In this document: one piece after another, positions 1 to 7,939 of the stretch | How positions within the stretch are numbered: the stretch's first letter is position 1 | Layout of the letters: every line of letters starts with the position of its first letter | Made by a program: the position numbers and the translations under genes | Notes under the pieces: generated by a model | Database searches by the model: none | What the model saw: only the letters and a program-made list of their open reading frames with translations | Told to the model about the DNA's origin: nothing | Assembly: GCA_021770755.1 (NCBI GenBank) | Contig: JAETQI010000047.1 | Location: 1-33,501, forward strand | Reading direction: 5' to 3' | DNA: 33,501 bases | Source of the DNA: Lachnospiraceae bacterium | GTDB taxonomy: Bacteria > Bacillota > Clostridia > Lachnospirales > Lachnospiraceae

Positions 1-102
1 GATTGGTTAATGGTTGCGGCAATTCTATTTTACCATAAATCAGTGAGGAGGTGTTTTATTTTGTAGAAAAAAGATTACTGTATTTATGCGGAGTTTAACG
101 TT

Positions 103-131
103 TTGCAAATACCTAAGTATAGTCATATATA
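103..131 (+). promoter_or_regulatory. Candidate sigma-A promoter of the Uma2 gene
   Basis: A -35 TTGCAA (103-108) and a -10 TATATA (126-131) are separated by 17 bp. They lie just upstream of an AGGAGG ribosome-binding site at about 133-140 and the start codon at 148. Confidence 0.5.
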
Positions 132-147
132 GAAGGAGGTCGGTTAG

Positions 148-684
148 ATGGATGCAGCAAGAACATTAGAATCTTACACAATTGAAGATATTTATGCATT
201 GCCGGATGGGGTGCGGGCAGAGCTGATTGACGGTAAGATATATTATATGGCAGCTCCTACAAGAACGCATCAAAAGATCAGTATGGCTTTATCAAGAATA
301 ATAGGGAATTATATCGATTCGAAAGGTGGAGATTGTGAAATTTATGCGGCTCCCTTTGCCGTATTCTTGAATAATGATGACAAAAATTATTTTGAGCCGG
401 ATATTTCTGTGATTTGTGATATTTCCAAATTAGATGAAAAAGGTTGTCATGGCGCGCCGGATTGGATCATAGAGATCGTGTCACCAGGTAATCAGGCGAT
501 GGATTATTTTAGGAAATTGTTTCAATATCAAGCGGCAGGAGTTAGGGAATATTGGATTGTTGATCCAACAAAGGACTTGGTGATGGTATACAGATTTGAA
601 AAAGAAGAGATGGAACAATATTCTTTTGGTGAAGATGTACCTGTCGGGATTTATGAGGGGTTTATTATAAAACTTACAACTTAA
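148..684 (+). CDS. Uma2 family (DUF820) PD-(D/E)XK nuclease-like protein
   Basis: This 178-residue protein has the full length of the Uma2/DUF820 family, whose members adopt a restriction-endonuclease-like fold and are scattered through accessory regions; their cellular role is poorly known. The N-terminal YTIEDIYALPDG and ELIDGKIY stretch, the central EPDISVICD acidic motif (about residues 90-98), APDWIIEIVSP (about 108-118) and REYWIVDP (about 138-145) are family hallmarks; the acidic residues in PDISV and IEIVSP would form the active site. The ATG follows a strong AGAAGGAGG site. It is a monocistronic AT-rich gene, facing a convergent small membrane-protein gene, with a hairpin between them. 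I am confident of the family, not of the biological substrate. Confidence 0.85.
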   Translation: MDAARTLESYTIEDIYALPDGVRAELIDGKIYYMAAPTRTHQKISMALSRIIGNYIDSKGGDCEIYAAPFAVFLNNDDKNYFEPDISVICDISKLDEKGCHGAPDWIIEIVSPGNQAMDYFRKLFQYQAAGVREYWIVDPTKDLVMVYRFEKEEMEQYSFGEDVPVGIYEGFIIKLTT

Positions 685-742
685 TAAATGATACTCTTGT
701 AATTCCAAAAGTTGTAAAGTGGTGTTATACGTTAAATAAACT

Positions 743-783
743 ACCTCAAATGCCATGTGTCTTTATTGCATAGCATTTGAGGT
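743..783. terminator. Hairpin between convergent genes
   Basis: ACCTCAAATGC (743-753) pairs perfectly with GCATTTGAGGT (773-783) across a 19-nt loop. It sits between the ends of two convergent genes. There is no clean T-tract on either side, so a terminator role is inferred from position and stem strength. Confidence 0.45.
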
Positions 784-807
784 CTGTTGATTATTCTGCC
801 CATGTGT

Positions 808-1125
808 TCAATTCTTCAGCGACATATGGTTCTGCTTTTTCATTAAAATACATCCTTGCCTTATAGCCTTTCTGATTTTCTTGGCTATTATAAGAATTAA
901 CGTATAAATTAAATATATGATAAACACATCTGAAAGAAATGTTCCTATACCAAAATGTATTGCAAAATCATGGAGTGTATAAATAGTATAGAATTTATAC
1001 GGAAATCCCAACCATAAAGCATCGGATATCATTTCTTGTGCAAAAGGCATATATGCAAGAAACAATGTAATACACAAGCTATGAATTAGTCTTTGTACGT
1101 TCAAAAATTTTTTGATATTTCTCAC
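808..1125 (-). CDS. Small membrane protein of unknown function
   Basis: A 105-residue reading frame starts at GTG (1125). An AAAGGGA sequence lies directly in front of the GTG, which is closer than a normal ribosome-binding site, so the start is uncertain. Two hydrophobic stretches (about residues 15-30, around LCITLFLAYM, and about 62-82, around FIIYLIYTLILIIAKK) suggest two membrane passes with a basic C-terminal tail. I do not recognise a family. It lies in a decayed AT-rich neighbourhood downstream of a truncated M56 gene on the same strand, so it may itself be a remnant of a larger protein. Confidence 0.45.
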   Translation of the reverse strand: MRNIKKFLNVQRLIHSLCITLFLAYMPFAQEMISDALWLGFPYKFYTIYTLHDFAIHFGIGTFLSDVFIIYLIYTLILIIAKKIRKAIRQGCILMKKQNHMSLKN

Positions 1126-1142
1126 TCCCTTTCATCAAGAGA

Positions 1143-1263
1143 CTAATTCAACCATTGTCCTTTACCTACTTCGTTCTCCAACGGAATCACCTTCTTTCTC
1201 ACAAAAACGATTTTTGTCAATTCCTCATCTACGTTATGGCATCCTCTGCATCCTATGGCTGCC
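1143..1263 (-). pseudogene. C-terminal remnant between a repeat and the small membrane gene
   Basis: An open minus-strand stretch of about 40 codons ends at a TAG at 1143-1145. It contains a protein-like segment (DEELTKIVFVRKKVIPLEN, then EVGKGQWLN) and no plausible start of its own. On the coding strand it begins directly after the repeat fragment at 1264-1302 that truncates the M56 gene, so it could be the lost tail of that gene or of another one. This is an inference from composition and position only. Confidence 0.3.
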
Positions 1264-1302
1264 AGAGCGTGTTTGAAAAATCATTCCCGCCATCTGTACG
1301 CC
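1264..1302. repeat. Fragment of the TAGAGCGTGTTT inverted-repeat element
   Basis: The 39 bp starting AGAGCGTGTTTGAAAAATC match, with few differences, the reverse complement of the right end of the complete element at 10894-11057 (shared blocks AGAGCGTGTTT, AAAATCATTCCCGCCATCTG and ACGCC). The fragment cuts into the 3' part of the M56 gene on the minus strand and supplies its stop codon. Confidence 0.75.
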
Positions 1303-1925
1303 TTTCTTTCTTCCTTTGTCTTCCCATGCAGTACAATATCATCACAGGAGCACTCGCATGACCATTCCAAATTGCGGCGGATCAGCCATACTGCAGGATT
1401 CCACCGGTGCAGGATTACCACCAGCCGGAACAGTATCTTCCAAAATACGTCAAACCTTTTAATATGGACAAATTCATGACTTAACACCATTCCTGCTTCC
1501 GGGCTTTTTGCGGCTGCACCACACAGGATCACGGGTCGGAACAGACCAAAGGTCAAATTCTCCCTGTTATGGAATACATAATATACCATAACTTTCTGCG
1601 TCAGTCTGCATGGTTCCATTCTCCGCTCAACCTCGATCGCCTCCTGTTTCATATTGACATGATGAATACAGTTTACTACATATTTCCTTGTCTTAATAGA
1701 ATGATATAACTCAACCAGTAAAATGAAAATTGCTGCAAGCATCCACACTGCTGCCACTGCCATATGTATTTTCATATAATCATTGATTTCTGCCAGCCCC
1801 TTTTTCTCCAGTCTTTCCAAAAAGGTATTGAGTATCTGTCTTTTCCATGCTTTGCCATCCTCCATAAAAAGCGCGAGCAAAGCGGACTGCTTAATACTTT
1901 CCGTCTGTTCCAACAGTTTTTCCAT
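1281..1925 (-). pseudogene. Truncated M56 family (BlaR1/MecR1-like) membrane metallopeptidase
   Basis: The frame begins at ATG 1925 (GTG at 1928 also possible) and encodes about 214 residues. It shows a hydrophobic helix at about 56-73 and the zinc motif HEFVH at about 151-155 in the typical context VLSHEFVHIKRFD, followed by WNPAVWLIRR and the SCECSCDD stretch expected in M56 sensors. It then stops abruptly: the last codons (RKAYRWRE, stop) are encoded by the repeat fragment at 1264-1302, where intact relatives continue for many residues. The N-terminus is also short compared with BlaR1 proteins, which carry more membrane segments before the protease domain. M56 proteins normally sit next to a blaI repressor; none is adjacent here. 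The gene is probably non-functional in signalling. Confidence 0.7.
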
Positions 1926-1974
1926 CACCTCATTTTCCGCATCTACCTTTATTTTTCATCTTTCATTTCCTGTT

Positions 1975-1998
1975 ATTATAGACTATATATTTGTAGTC
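1975..1998 (-). promoter_or_regulatory. Candidate -10 and BlaI-type operator of the M56 gene
   Basis: On the minus strand the imperfect palindrome GACTACAAATATATAGTC (1981-1998) lies directly upstream of a perfect TATAAT (1975-1980). The ACTACA half-site is reminiscent of BlaI/CopY operators, and M56 genes are usually under BlaI control. No clear -35 is visible. The leader after the -10 has a five-codon ATG-to-TAA mini-frame before the M56 start, which may be what is left of a repressor gene. Confidence 0.4.
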
Positions 1999-2349
1999 GA
2001 TAACAGTATATATTTTTTGGTTTATGCCGTCAAGCAGGGAACGCAAGAATATTTGAATACCGTAGCATTGCAGTTACTGTTTAGACAGGACTTAGGAGCT
2101 ATAGGAAAATAACCGATGCAGCTTGAGCAGGGATACGTCAAAATTGTTTTTCCGAGATTTTTGGATACTAATCCCGAAATCTCGATTATTTTATATACAG
2201 GCCGCGTAAAATGCGCCAATATTGTGCCGATACCCTTGTTTATGGGGTAATTTGTCGGATATTAGAGCATTTTTCAAACACGCTCTAGGATGCTGTATTG
2301 GATAAATACTTTTTGGGTACAGATTTAATCTACAAAAAGTAAAATATAT
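1999..2349. other. Gene-free AT-rich stretch
   Basis: No convincing gene is present. It holds an inverted repeat GAGATTT/AAATCTC near 2149-2180, the short repeat-end copy at 2263-2287, and a perfect 8-bp inverted repeat ACTTTTTG (2308-2315) / CAAAAAGT (2333-2340) about 10 bp upstream of the next promoter, which could be a terminator stem or an operator. Confidence 0.4.
2263..2287. repeat. Solo end of the TAGAGCGTGTTT element
   Basis: A 25-bp sequence begins TAGAGC and ends with TTTTTCAAACACGCTCTA, the terminal sequence of the element at 10894-11057 (differing by one base). The left TAGAGC makes it a minimal inverted repeat, as if almost all of an element had been deleted. Confidence 0.65.
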
Positions 2350-2378
2350 TTGACATATAGTTTATTATATGCTAATCT
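2350..2378 (+). promoter_or_regulatory. Consensus promoter of the XRE/ABC operon
   Basis: TTGACA (2350-2355), a 17-bp spacer and TAATCT (2373-2378) form a near-consensus housekeeping promoter. It is followed by a TTGGAGGTGGG ribosome-binding site and the ATG at 2397. Confidence 0.8.
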
Positions 2379-2396
2379 ATACTTGGAGGTGGGCAG

Positions 2397-2603
2397 ATGG
2401 CAAGAAATATAGCGATCAAGGTGGCGCGTGCGGAGAAGGACATGACGCAGAAGGCGCTTGCGGAAGCGGTCGGCATATCCAGGCAGACGATGAATGCCAT
2501 TGAACAGGGGGAATACAATCCGACGATCCGGTTGTGCCGTGCGATATGCCGCGTGCTCGGCAAGAGCCTGGACGATCTCTTCTGGGAGGAAGAGCAGGAA
2601 TAA
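2397..2603 (+). CDS. XRE family helix-turn-helix regulator
   Basis: This 68-residue single-domain Cro/C1-type DNA-binding protein belongs to the short YgzD-like group. The helix-turn-helix spans about residues 10-60, with MTQKALAEAVGISRQTMNAI as the turn and recognition helix and EQGEYNPTIRLCRAICRVLG following; an acidic tail (WEEEQE) ends it. It is the first gene of an operon with a DUF6773 membrane protein and an ABC exporter, the usual arrangement for this small regulator class, so it probably controls this operon. Spacing to the next start is 26 bp. Confidence 0.9.
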   Translation: MARNIAIKVARAEKDMTQKALAEAVGISRQTMNAIEQGEYNPTIRLCRAICRVLGKSLDDLFWEEEQE

Positions 2604-2629
2604 AATGAGACGGGGAATGGAGGTTGAAC

Positions 2630-3115
2630 ATGAAAAAGAGGAAGAACAGACTGGATGAGATGCAGGAACAGAAACTGCTGAAGATTGAACACAATGCCTG
2701 CTGGCTGGCGTTTTGGGGGCTGCTTGCGGTGATGTTCGGGCAGATCATATATTATGGGGTAGAGAGGGCGGAAGTGTTTTTTGGAGAATGGATCGTCTTT
2801 ATGTGCCTTGCAGTATATATTGTGACGGCATGTATCAGGAACGGGATCTGGGACAGGACACTGCGTCCTTCTCTGAAGACCAATTTATATACGAGCCTGA
2901 TCGCTGCCATTGCAGGCGGCGCGATCCGTTTCGCTGCCGCTTACCGTAAATATGGCAATGTACGGGGAGCTTTGGCAGTGGGCGGCATCATATTCGGAAA
3001 TATCCTGATCATCTGTTTTCTGTGCATGTCACTGGGGCTCTGGATCTACTGGAGAAGGGTGGAGCATCTCGAGGCGGAAGGGGACGAGGAGCGGCCGGAT
3101 GAGCACAAAAAATAA
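2630..3115 (+). CDS. DUF6773-like multi-pass membrane protein
   Basis: I chose ATG 2630, six bases after GGAATGGAGG; an in-frame TTG at 2624 is less likely. The 161-residue product starts with a basic stretch (KKRKNRLDEMQEQKLLKIEHN) and has about four hydrophobic segments (around residues 24-42, 50-68, 90-106 and 113-143), then an acidic cytoplasmic tail. The EQKLLKIEHNACWLAFWGLL opening resembles the uncharacterised DUF6773 family (from memory). It sits between an XRE regulator and an ABC transporter on the same strand, 47 bp before the ATPase gene, so a role in the same membrane response is likely but unproven. Confidence 0.65.
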   Translation: MKKRKNRLDEMQEQKLLKIEHNACWLAFWGLLAVMFGQIIYYGVERAEVFFGEWIVFMCLAVYIVTACIRNGIWDRTLRPSLKTNLYTSLIAAIAGGAIRFAAAYRKYGNVRGALAVGGIIFGNILIICFLCMSLGLWIYWRRVEHLEAEGDEERPDEHKK

Positions 3116-3162
3116 GAGATCAGAAAGCGCACAATATCAAATTTTTCAGGAGGCAGTACAGA

Positions 3163-3930
3163 GTGATTACGGCAGATCATTTAATAAAAACATTTATCAG
3201 GAACGAGAAGCGGAATAAAAAGAGGGAGATCAACGCTGTGGACGGCGTATCGCTGAGAGTGGACGCGGGGGAGATCGTCGGGATCCTCGGGCCAAACGGC
3301 GCGGGGAAGACCACGCTGCTGCGCATGATGTCCAAACTGATGAGGCCTACCAGCGGCACGGTCAGCATACAGATCAAACAGATGCAGGTTTCGGACGACA
3401 TCGAAGCGAAAAGGCATATCGGCTATCTCTCCAATAACACCAAACTCTACGGAAGGCTCTCTGCGAGGGAGCTGCTGCAGATGCTGGGCGTGCTGTACGG
3501 ATTATCTGAACAGGAGACTGCGAAGCGGATCGAGGTGATCAGTGAGATCCTTTCCATGGACTCCTTTCTGGATAACCGGATCGAAAAGCTGTCCACGGGA
3601 CAGACACAGCGCGCTTCGATCGCGAGGTGCCTGGTGCATGACCCCGAGGTCTACATCTTTGATGAGCCGACACTGGGGCTTGATATCATCAGCAGTGCAT
3701 CGATCATCGACTTTATGAAGCGCGAACGCGAACGGGGGAAGACTGTGCTCTACTCTACACATTATATGGAAGAGGCGGAATATCTCTGCGACAGGATCGT
3801 GATGATCCATCAGGGGCGGATCATCCGGGAGGGGACTCCCGCCGGGCTGAAAGAACAGATGGGAAAAGAAAGCCTGAGAGATGTCTTTGCAGAGCTGATC
3901 AACATGGAGGGAATGCCGGATGAACACTAA
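3163..3930 (+). CDS. ABC transporter ATP-binding protein, NatA-like
   Basis: The frame starts at GTG 3163 after CAGGAGGCAG. The 255-residue protein has Walker A GPNGAGKT (about 43-50), the signature LSTGQ (about 145-149) and Walker B VYIFDEPTLGL (about 165-175), followed by the H-loop STHYMEEAEYLCDR. These features place it with the ABC-2 type sodium/drug exporter ATPases (NatA/CcmA group). It overlaps the start of the permease gene by 11 bp, which implies translational coupling, and the two products should form the transporter. Confidence 0.92.
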   Translation: MITADHLIKTFIRNEKRNKKREINAVDGVSLRVDAGEIVGILGPNGAGKTTLLRMMSKLMRPTSGTVSIQIKQMQVSDDIEAKRHIGYLSNNTKLYGRLSARELLQMLGVLYGLSEQETAKRIEVISEILSMDSFLDNRIEKLSTGQTQRASIARCLVHDPEVYIFDEPTLGLDIISSASIIDFMKRERERGKTVLYSTHYMEEAEYLCDRIVMIHQGRIIREGTPAGLKEQMGKESLRDVFAELINMEGMPDEH

Positions 3931-5965
3931 GATCATAAGAACTTTGTTAAAGAAAGAGATGCTGGATGTTTTCCGGGATAAGAAGACAGTCATCATGATG
4001 CTGGTCGTGCCTGTTCTGTTGTATCCTATTGTTTTTATCGGTGCCTTGCAGGTGATGGCTTTTATCAATTCCAGCATGAAGGATCAGGAATACCGGATCG
4101 CTGTGGAGACGGATGATAAAGGTGCCTTTTTGGACTGGATGATGCAGTCGGGAGAACAGGATCCGGAGGAAGGTGAGGCGGCATATCGGATCACGGCAGT
4201 TGACGCCGCAGCGGCTGGGATCGGTGAGGGCGTATGGGAGACAGCGCTGGAGGCGGAGGAGATCGATGCGTATGTTTCCGTATATGATTCCGGCGGAAGG
4301 ATGCAGTACGATGTATATTATCTCTCCTCGGTGACCAATTCTTCCTATACAGCGGATCTTGTGATGGATATACTGGATGAGTTCCGGGAGGATCTGACAA
4401 GACAGCGGATCGCGGAGGAAGGGCTGGAGGCGGAAGAGATCCTGGAGCCGATCCTGTATGAAAAAAAGAATACTGCCAGCAGTGAGCAGTCTCTGGGGAG
4501 CATCATCGGATCGGTTCTTCCTCTCATGCTGGTGATCAGCCTGCTGATGGGAACGATGTATCCGGCGATCGATACGACTGCAGGAGAGCGGGAGAGAGGG
4601 ACGCTCGAGACGATCCTGACACTTCCGATCATGAACAGGGATCTGATCATGGCGAAATTTCTGACTGTGGCGGTGATCGGTATGGTTTCTGCACTCCTGA
4701 ATATACTGTCGATGGGTGGCATCGCCGTTTATATGTACAAGATCATGGATCTGCAGACACAGATGGCTGACATTGACCTGATGAGATTCATTCCGGCGAT
4801 CCTGGTGTGCATTCTGGCGGTATTTGCGTTTTCGCTGTTTGTGAGTGCGGTGACGATGTGCGCGACCTCTTTTGCCAAAAGTTATAAGGAAGCGAACAAT
4901 TATATTACGCCGCTCATGCTGGTGATGATGTTCACAGGCTATATCGGTTTTATCCCGAATCTGGAGCTGACGCAGGGGATCGCGATGATCCCTGTGGCAA
5001 ATATCTGTCTGCTGATCAGGAATATGATGGTGTTCAAGATCGATTACGCGATGACTGCAGTCGTGCTGCTGAGCAATGTGGCATATGCGGTTCTGGCGAT
5101 CCTGTTTCTGAGCAGGATCTATGACAGCGAGTCTGTTCTGTTCTCGGACGGGAAAGGCGGACTGCAGCTCTTTGAAAGGCGGGAGAATCTGACAAAAGGC
5201 GGCGTTCCCACAGTGTCCGACGCCATGTTCGTGATGGCGGTCACACTGCTTCTTCTGATGTATGCGGGGAGTATCCTGCAGCTCAGATATGGGCTGGCAG
5301 GGTTGTTCATGACACAGATGCTTTTGCTGGCGGCGCCGCTATGTCTTGTGATCTATACCAGGAGGGATATCCGGGAGACATATGGATTTGCAGGTGCAAA
5401 GCTGCAGGCATATCTGGGCAGTGTGATCCTTGGTGTGGGACTGTTTCTGGTCAATCTGGTGATCGCGGCAGGAATGCTCCGTCTTTTTCCGGACAGTGCG
5501 GAAAATATCGAGACGACCTTTTCAACGGTCATGGGGGATAATATGGCAGCAGCACTTTTTGTGATCGCGCTCACGCCGGCAGTCTGCGAGGAGATGCTGT
5601 TCCGCGGGGTGGTGTTCCACGCCATAAAAGCGCGACACCGCGCTGCCGCGGCGTGCATCGTCACGGCTGTGCTCTTTGGCTGTTTTCACATGAGTCTGGT
5701 GAAATTGATCCCGACTGGCCTGATGGGGCTGGTCCTGTGTCTGGTGGTCTGGCAGACGGGCAGTATCTATCCGGCGATGCTGATGCATTTCATGAACAAT
5801 GCGCTCAGTGTGGTGATCAGTTTCTGTCCGGAACAGATCGGGAAGGTGTTTCCGGTATTTTACAAAAGCTCATTTTCGCCCGCGGAAGGTCTGATGCTCA
5901 TGGGGGCGGGAGCAGTATTTGCGGGAATCGGCGCGGCCATATTGCGGAGAAGGAGTGACACCTGA
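3920..5965 (+). CDS. ABC-2 permease fused to a CPBP intramembrane protease
   Basis: This 681-residue fusion has two parts. The N-terminal ~400 residues are a NatB/YhaP-like ABC-2 permease: one membrane helix at about 23-45, a large extracytoplasmic domain to about 190, then a helix bundle with the conserved AGERERGTLETILTLP stretch (about 218-233). The C-terminal ~170 residues are a CPBP (Abi) protease domain with its three motifs visible: EEMLFRG (about 557-563), FGCFH (about 586-590) and HFMNNALS (about 622-629). CPBP proteases include CAAX prenyl endopeptidase relatives and proteins tied to bacteriocin self-immunity. The gene is an operon partner of the preceding ATPase. The substrate is unknown; a protein or peptide is a reasonable guess because of the protease. 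Confidence 0.88.
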   Translation: MNTKIIRTLLKKEMLDVFRDKKTVIMMLVVPVLLYPIVFIGALQVMAFINSSMKDQEYRIAVETDDKGAFLDWMMQSGEQDPEEGEAAYRITAVDAAAAGIGEGVWETALEAEEIDAYVSVYDSGGRMQYDVYYLSSVTNSSYTADLVMDILDEFREDLTRQRIAEEGLEAEEILEPILYEKKNTASSEQSLGSIIGSVLPLMLVISLLMGTMYPAIDTTAGERERGTLETILTLPIMNRDLIMAKFLTVAVIGMVSALLNILSMGGIAVYMYKIMDLQTQMADIDLMRFIPAILVCILAVFAFSLFVSAVTMCATSFAKSYKEANNYITPLMLVMMFTGYIGFIPNLELTQGIAMIPVANICLLIRNMMVFKIDYAMTAVVLLSNVAYAVLAILFLSRIYDSESVLFSDGKGGLQLFERRENLTKGGVPTVSDAMFVMAVTLLLLMYAGSILQLRYGLAGLFMTQMLLLAAPLCLVIYTRRDIRETYGFAGAKLQAYLGSVILGVGLFLVNLVIAAGMLRLFPDSAENIETTFSTVMGDNMAAALFVIALTPAVCEEMLFRGVVFHAIKARHRAAAACIVTAVLFGCFHMSLVKLIPTGLMGLVLCLVVWQTGSIYPAMLMHFMNNALSVVISFCPEQIGKVFPVFYKSSFSPAEGLMLMGAGAVFAGIGAAILRRRSDT

Positions 5966-6036
5966 CTGGTTCTGTGATAGAATGGTTAGTAGTTGCAGGA
6001 AAACACAGATAAAATGAGATTGGTGGAGGTACTCTG

Positions 6037-6621
6037 ATGAATGAGCGCATGGAAAAGCAACTGGCATTTGTCCTGGAGATCGATAAGGTGAAAAACATAT
6101 TCAGGCAGACGCATCTGTCAGATAATGGAAGAAATGAAAATGATGCAGAGCATTCATGGCATATGGCGGTCATGGCGTATCTGCTCCGGGAATATGCCAA
6201 CGAAGAGGTAGATATCACAAAAGTGATGCTGATGTGTCTGATCCACGATATTGTCGAGATCGACGCGGGCGATACGTACGCTTATGACGCGGAGGGCCTG
6301 CAGACACAAAAAGCCAGGGAGGATGCCGCGAAGGAGCGTATCTTCTCGATTCTTCCGCAGGAGCAGAAGACGGAACTTGTGGCATTGTTTGACGAGTTCG
6401 AGGCGTATGAGACTGCAGAAGCGAGATTTGCCCATGCGATGGACAATATCCAGCCCCTTTTATTAAATAACAGCAACAACGGCGGGGACTGGCGGGCGCA
6501 TAACGTGACGGCAGAGCAGGTGTACCATAGACAGGGGAAAACAAAACTGGGATCGGAAAAGCTGTTCGAGGTGACAGACCAGATCCTTCAGGACAATATA
6601 AAAAAAGGAAACCTGAAGTAA
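6037..6621 (+). CDS. HD domain phosphohydrolase (YfbR/HDDC2-like)
   Basis: This 194-residue protein is of the HD_3 type, whose members are 5'-nucleotidases or related phosphohydrolases. Metal-binding residues are visible in order: H39 and H42 in NDAEHSWHMA, H70-D71 in CLIHDIVEIDAGD, and the later Asp in HAMDNIQPLL. The start ATG follows TGGTGGAGG. It is followed by a PNPOx-like gene 37 bp downstream. A stretch coding for the HD motif is echoed twice in downstream non-coding DNA (7140-7186 and 8365-8423). Confidence 0.88.
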   Translation: MNERMEKQLAFVLEIDKVKNIFRQTHLSDNGRNENDAEHSWHMAVMAYLLREYANEEVDITKVMLMCLIHDIVEIDAGDTYAYDAEGLQTQKAREDAAKERIFSILPQEQKTELVALFDEFEAYETAEARFAHAMDNIQPLLLNNSNNGGDWRAHNVTAEQVYHRQGKTKLGSEKLFEVTDQILQDNIKKGNLK

Positions 6622-6658
6622 TGATCAGTATGGGTAAGCGGGAGGTTTGAGGATTTAA

Positions 6659-7078
6659 ATGAAGACAAGAGAACAGATCATGGAGTTTATCAGCAGGCAA
6701 AAGGTTGCCTTTGTGGCGTCTGTCGATGAGGAGGGTTTTCCGAATATGAAAGCGATGTTTGTACCGCGCAAGATCGAGGGAAATTCATTTTATTTCTCGA
6801 CAAATACCTCCTCTATGCGCGTGCAGCAATTTTTGAAAAACCCCAAAGCAAGCATTTATTTTTACAGTAAGGGGCGTTTTAAATATGAGGGCATCATGCT
6901 GGTCGGAACGATGGAGGTGTTGACGGACGAGGCGGTCAAACAGGAGATCTGGTGTGTCGGCGATACGATGTACTATAAACAGGGTGTGACGGATCCCGAT
7001 TACTGCGTGCTGAAATTCACAGCGATCAGAGGGAGGCACTACTGTGCGCTGAAGTCAGAAAGTTTTGAAATGACGTGA
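6659..7078 (+). CDS. Pyridoxamine 5'-phosphate oxidase-like flavoprotein
   Basis: The 139-residue protein fits the short split-barrel FMN-binding family in length and layout: an N-terminal helix (MKTREQIMEFISRQK), then VAFVASVDEEGFPNMKAMF, FYFSTNTSSMRVQQFLKNPKASIYF and the C-terminal YCVLKFTAIRGRHY. Members bind FMN, heme or F420, and many are of unknown substrate. It is a probable small operon with the HD gene (37-bp gap, GCGGGAGG ribosome-binding site). Confidence 0.85.
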   Translation: MKTREQIMEFISRQKVAFVASVDEEGFPNMKAMFVPRKIEGNSFYFSTNTSSMRVQQFLKNPKASIYFYSKGRFKYEGIMLVGTMEVLTDEAVKQEIWCVGDTMYYKQGVTDPDYCVLKFTAIRGRHYCALKSESFEMT

Positions 7079-7311
7079 GGAACATTTTCCTGCCTGCAGT
7101 GTGATCCGTGATGGGGAAAGATCCATGCAGGATCTGCTTCACAAAAGTGATGCGGATGTGCCTGATCTGCGATATTGTCGTGATCGCAGGTGCTGATGTT
7201 TGCGAAGAATCAGCCGTATATGCGAAGAAAAGGAAGTTTGAGATCTCCTTGATCGTGTTATAATAAAAAAGACAGAAATATTTATAGGACAGTCAATGGA
7301 GGTTTGGAGTA
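7079..7311 (+). pseudogene. Intergenic region with an echo of the HD gene
   Basis: Bases 7140-7186 match 6216-6262 of the HD gene at 42 of 47 positions (my alignment), covering the codons for the TKVMLMCLIHDIVEI part. Nothing around it stays in frame, so it is a dead fragment. A weak stem CCTGCA (7093-7098) / TGCAGG (7126-7131) precedes it and may end the upstream transcript. Confidence 0.6.
7237..7264 (+). promoter_or_regulatory. Candidate promoter of the PilZ gene
   Basis: A -35-like TTTGAG (7237-7242) and a perfect TATAAT (7259-7264) are 16 bp apart, about 48 bp before the ATG at 7312. Confidence 0.5.
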
Positions 7312-7884
7312 ATGCTTGAAAGAGAAATCAAAAATCATAGGATCATTATCAAAGATGCAGCTGATAACCGGACACTCGCGGATACGGAGGTGATTCGGTA
7401 CAATAGTTCGGTCAACTCTGTGATCATTTCGTCGCAGAGTATTCCGAAGAGAAAATTTTATCAGATCTACGCTTTTGTTTTTGCCGAGAGCTATCTGTAC
7501 AAATGCAATGGGACGATCCGGGAAATGCAGAAGGGTGATGAGATCGAGGTCTTTCTGGGAAAATATGAGTCGATAGAGGAACGCCATGCAGTCCGATATT
7601 CACTTGGCCTGGAGGGCAGCGTCGAGGGTGTGTACATAGACGGGAATGAGGTGCCGTTTCAGAAGCCAATGCCGATCAAGACCGTCAACATGAGCTCTAC
7701 GGGTATTTTGCTCCATGCGGATGACGGCTGTTTTCAGATCGGTGAGAGCTACGCGCTGCTGCTCAAAACGAATATTGGCGAGCTGAAAATGCAGTGTGAG
7801 GTGGTCCGGGTAACGAACAGCGATGGAATGACTGCGGATTACGGGTGCAGGATCCGCCAGGTTCAGAGGGTTCAGCAGGAATGA
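7312..7884 (+). CDS. PilZ domain protein (putative c-di-GMP receptor)
   Basis: In this 190-residue protein the C-terminal half carries the c-di-GMP-binding signature: R91-x3-R95 in EERHAVRY and NMSSTG at 126-131 (the D/NxSxxG motif). The N-terminal half (1-85) is a beta-rich region like the YcgR-N type. Such proteins alter motility or envelope functions on c-di-GMP binding. No flagellar or cyclase gene is nearby, so the target is unknown. It has its own promoter and a TGGAGG site. Confidence 0.82.
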   Translation: MLEREIKNHRIIIKDAADNRTLADTEVIRYNSSVNSVIISSQSIPKRKFYQIYAFVFAESYLYKCNGTIREMQKGDEIEVFLGKYESIEERHAVRYSLGLEGSVEGVYIDGNEVPFQKPMPIKTVNMSSTGILLHADDGCFQIGESYALLLKTNIGELKMQCEVVRVTNSDGMTADYGCRIRQVQRVQQE

Positions 7885-7939
7885 AATCTGTCACTTTCGC
7901 GGAATATCTGACAGGTCTTTTTATGCTACGGGAAAATAC

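Noticed and set aside
1155-1361. Plus-strand frames of about 70 codons around 1155-1479
   Set aside because: They run antisense to the M56 gene and through the repeat fragment, without ribosome sites.
3502-4077. 191-codon minus-strand frame across the ABC genes
   Set aside because: Opposite a well-supported ATPase with all motifs; a shadow.
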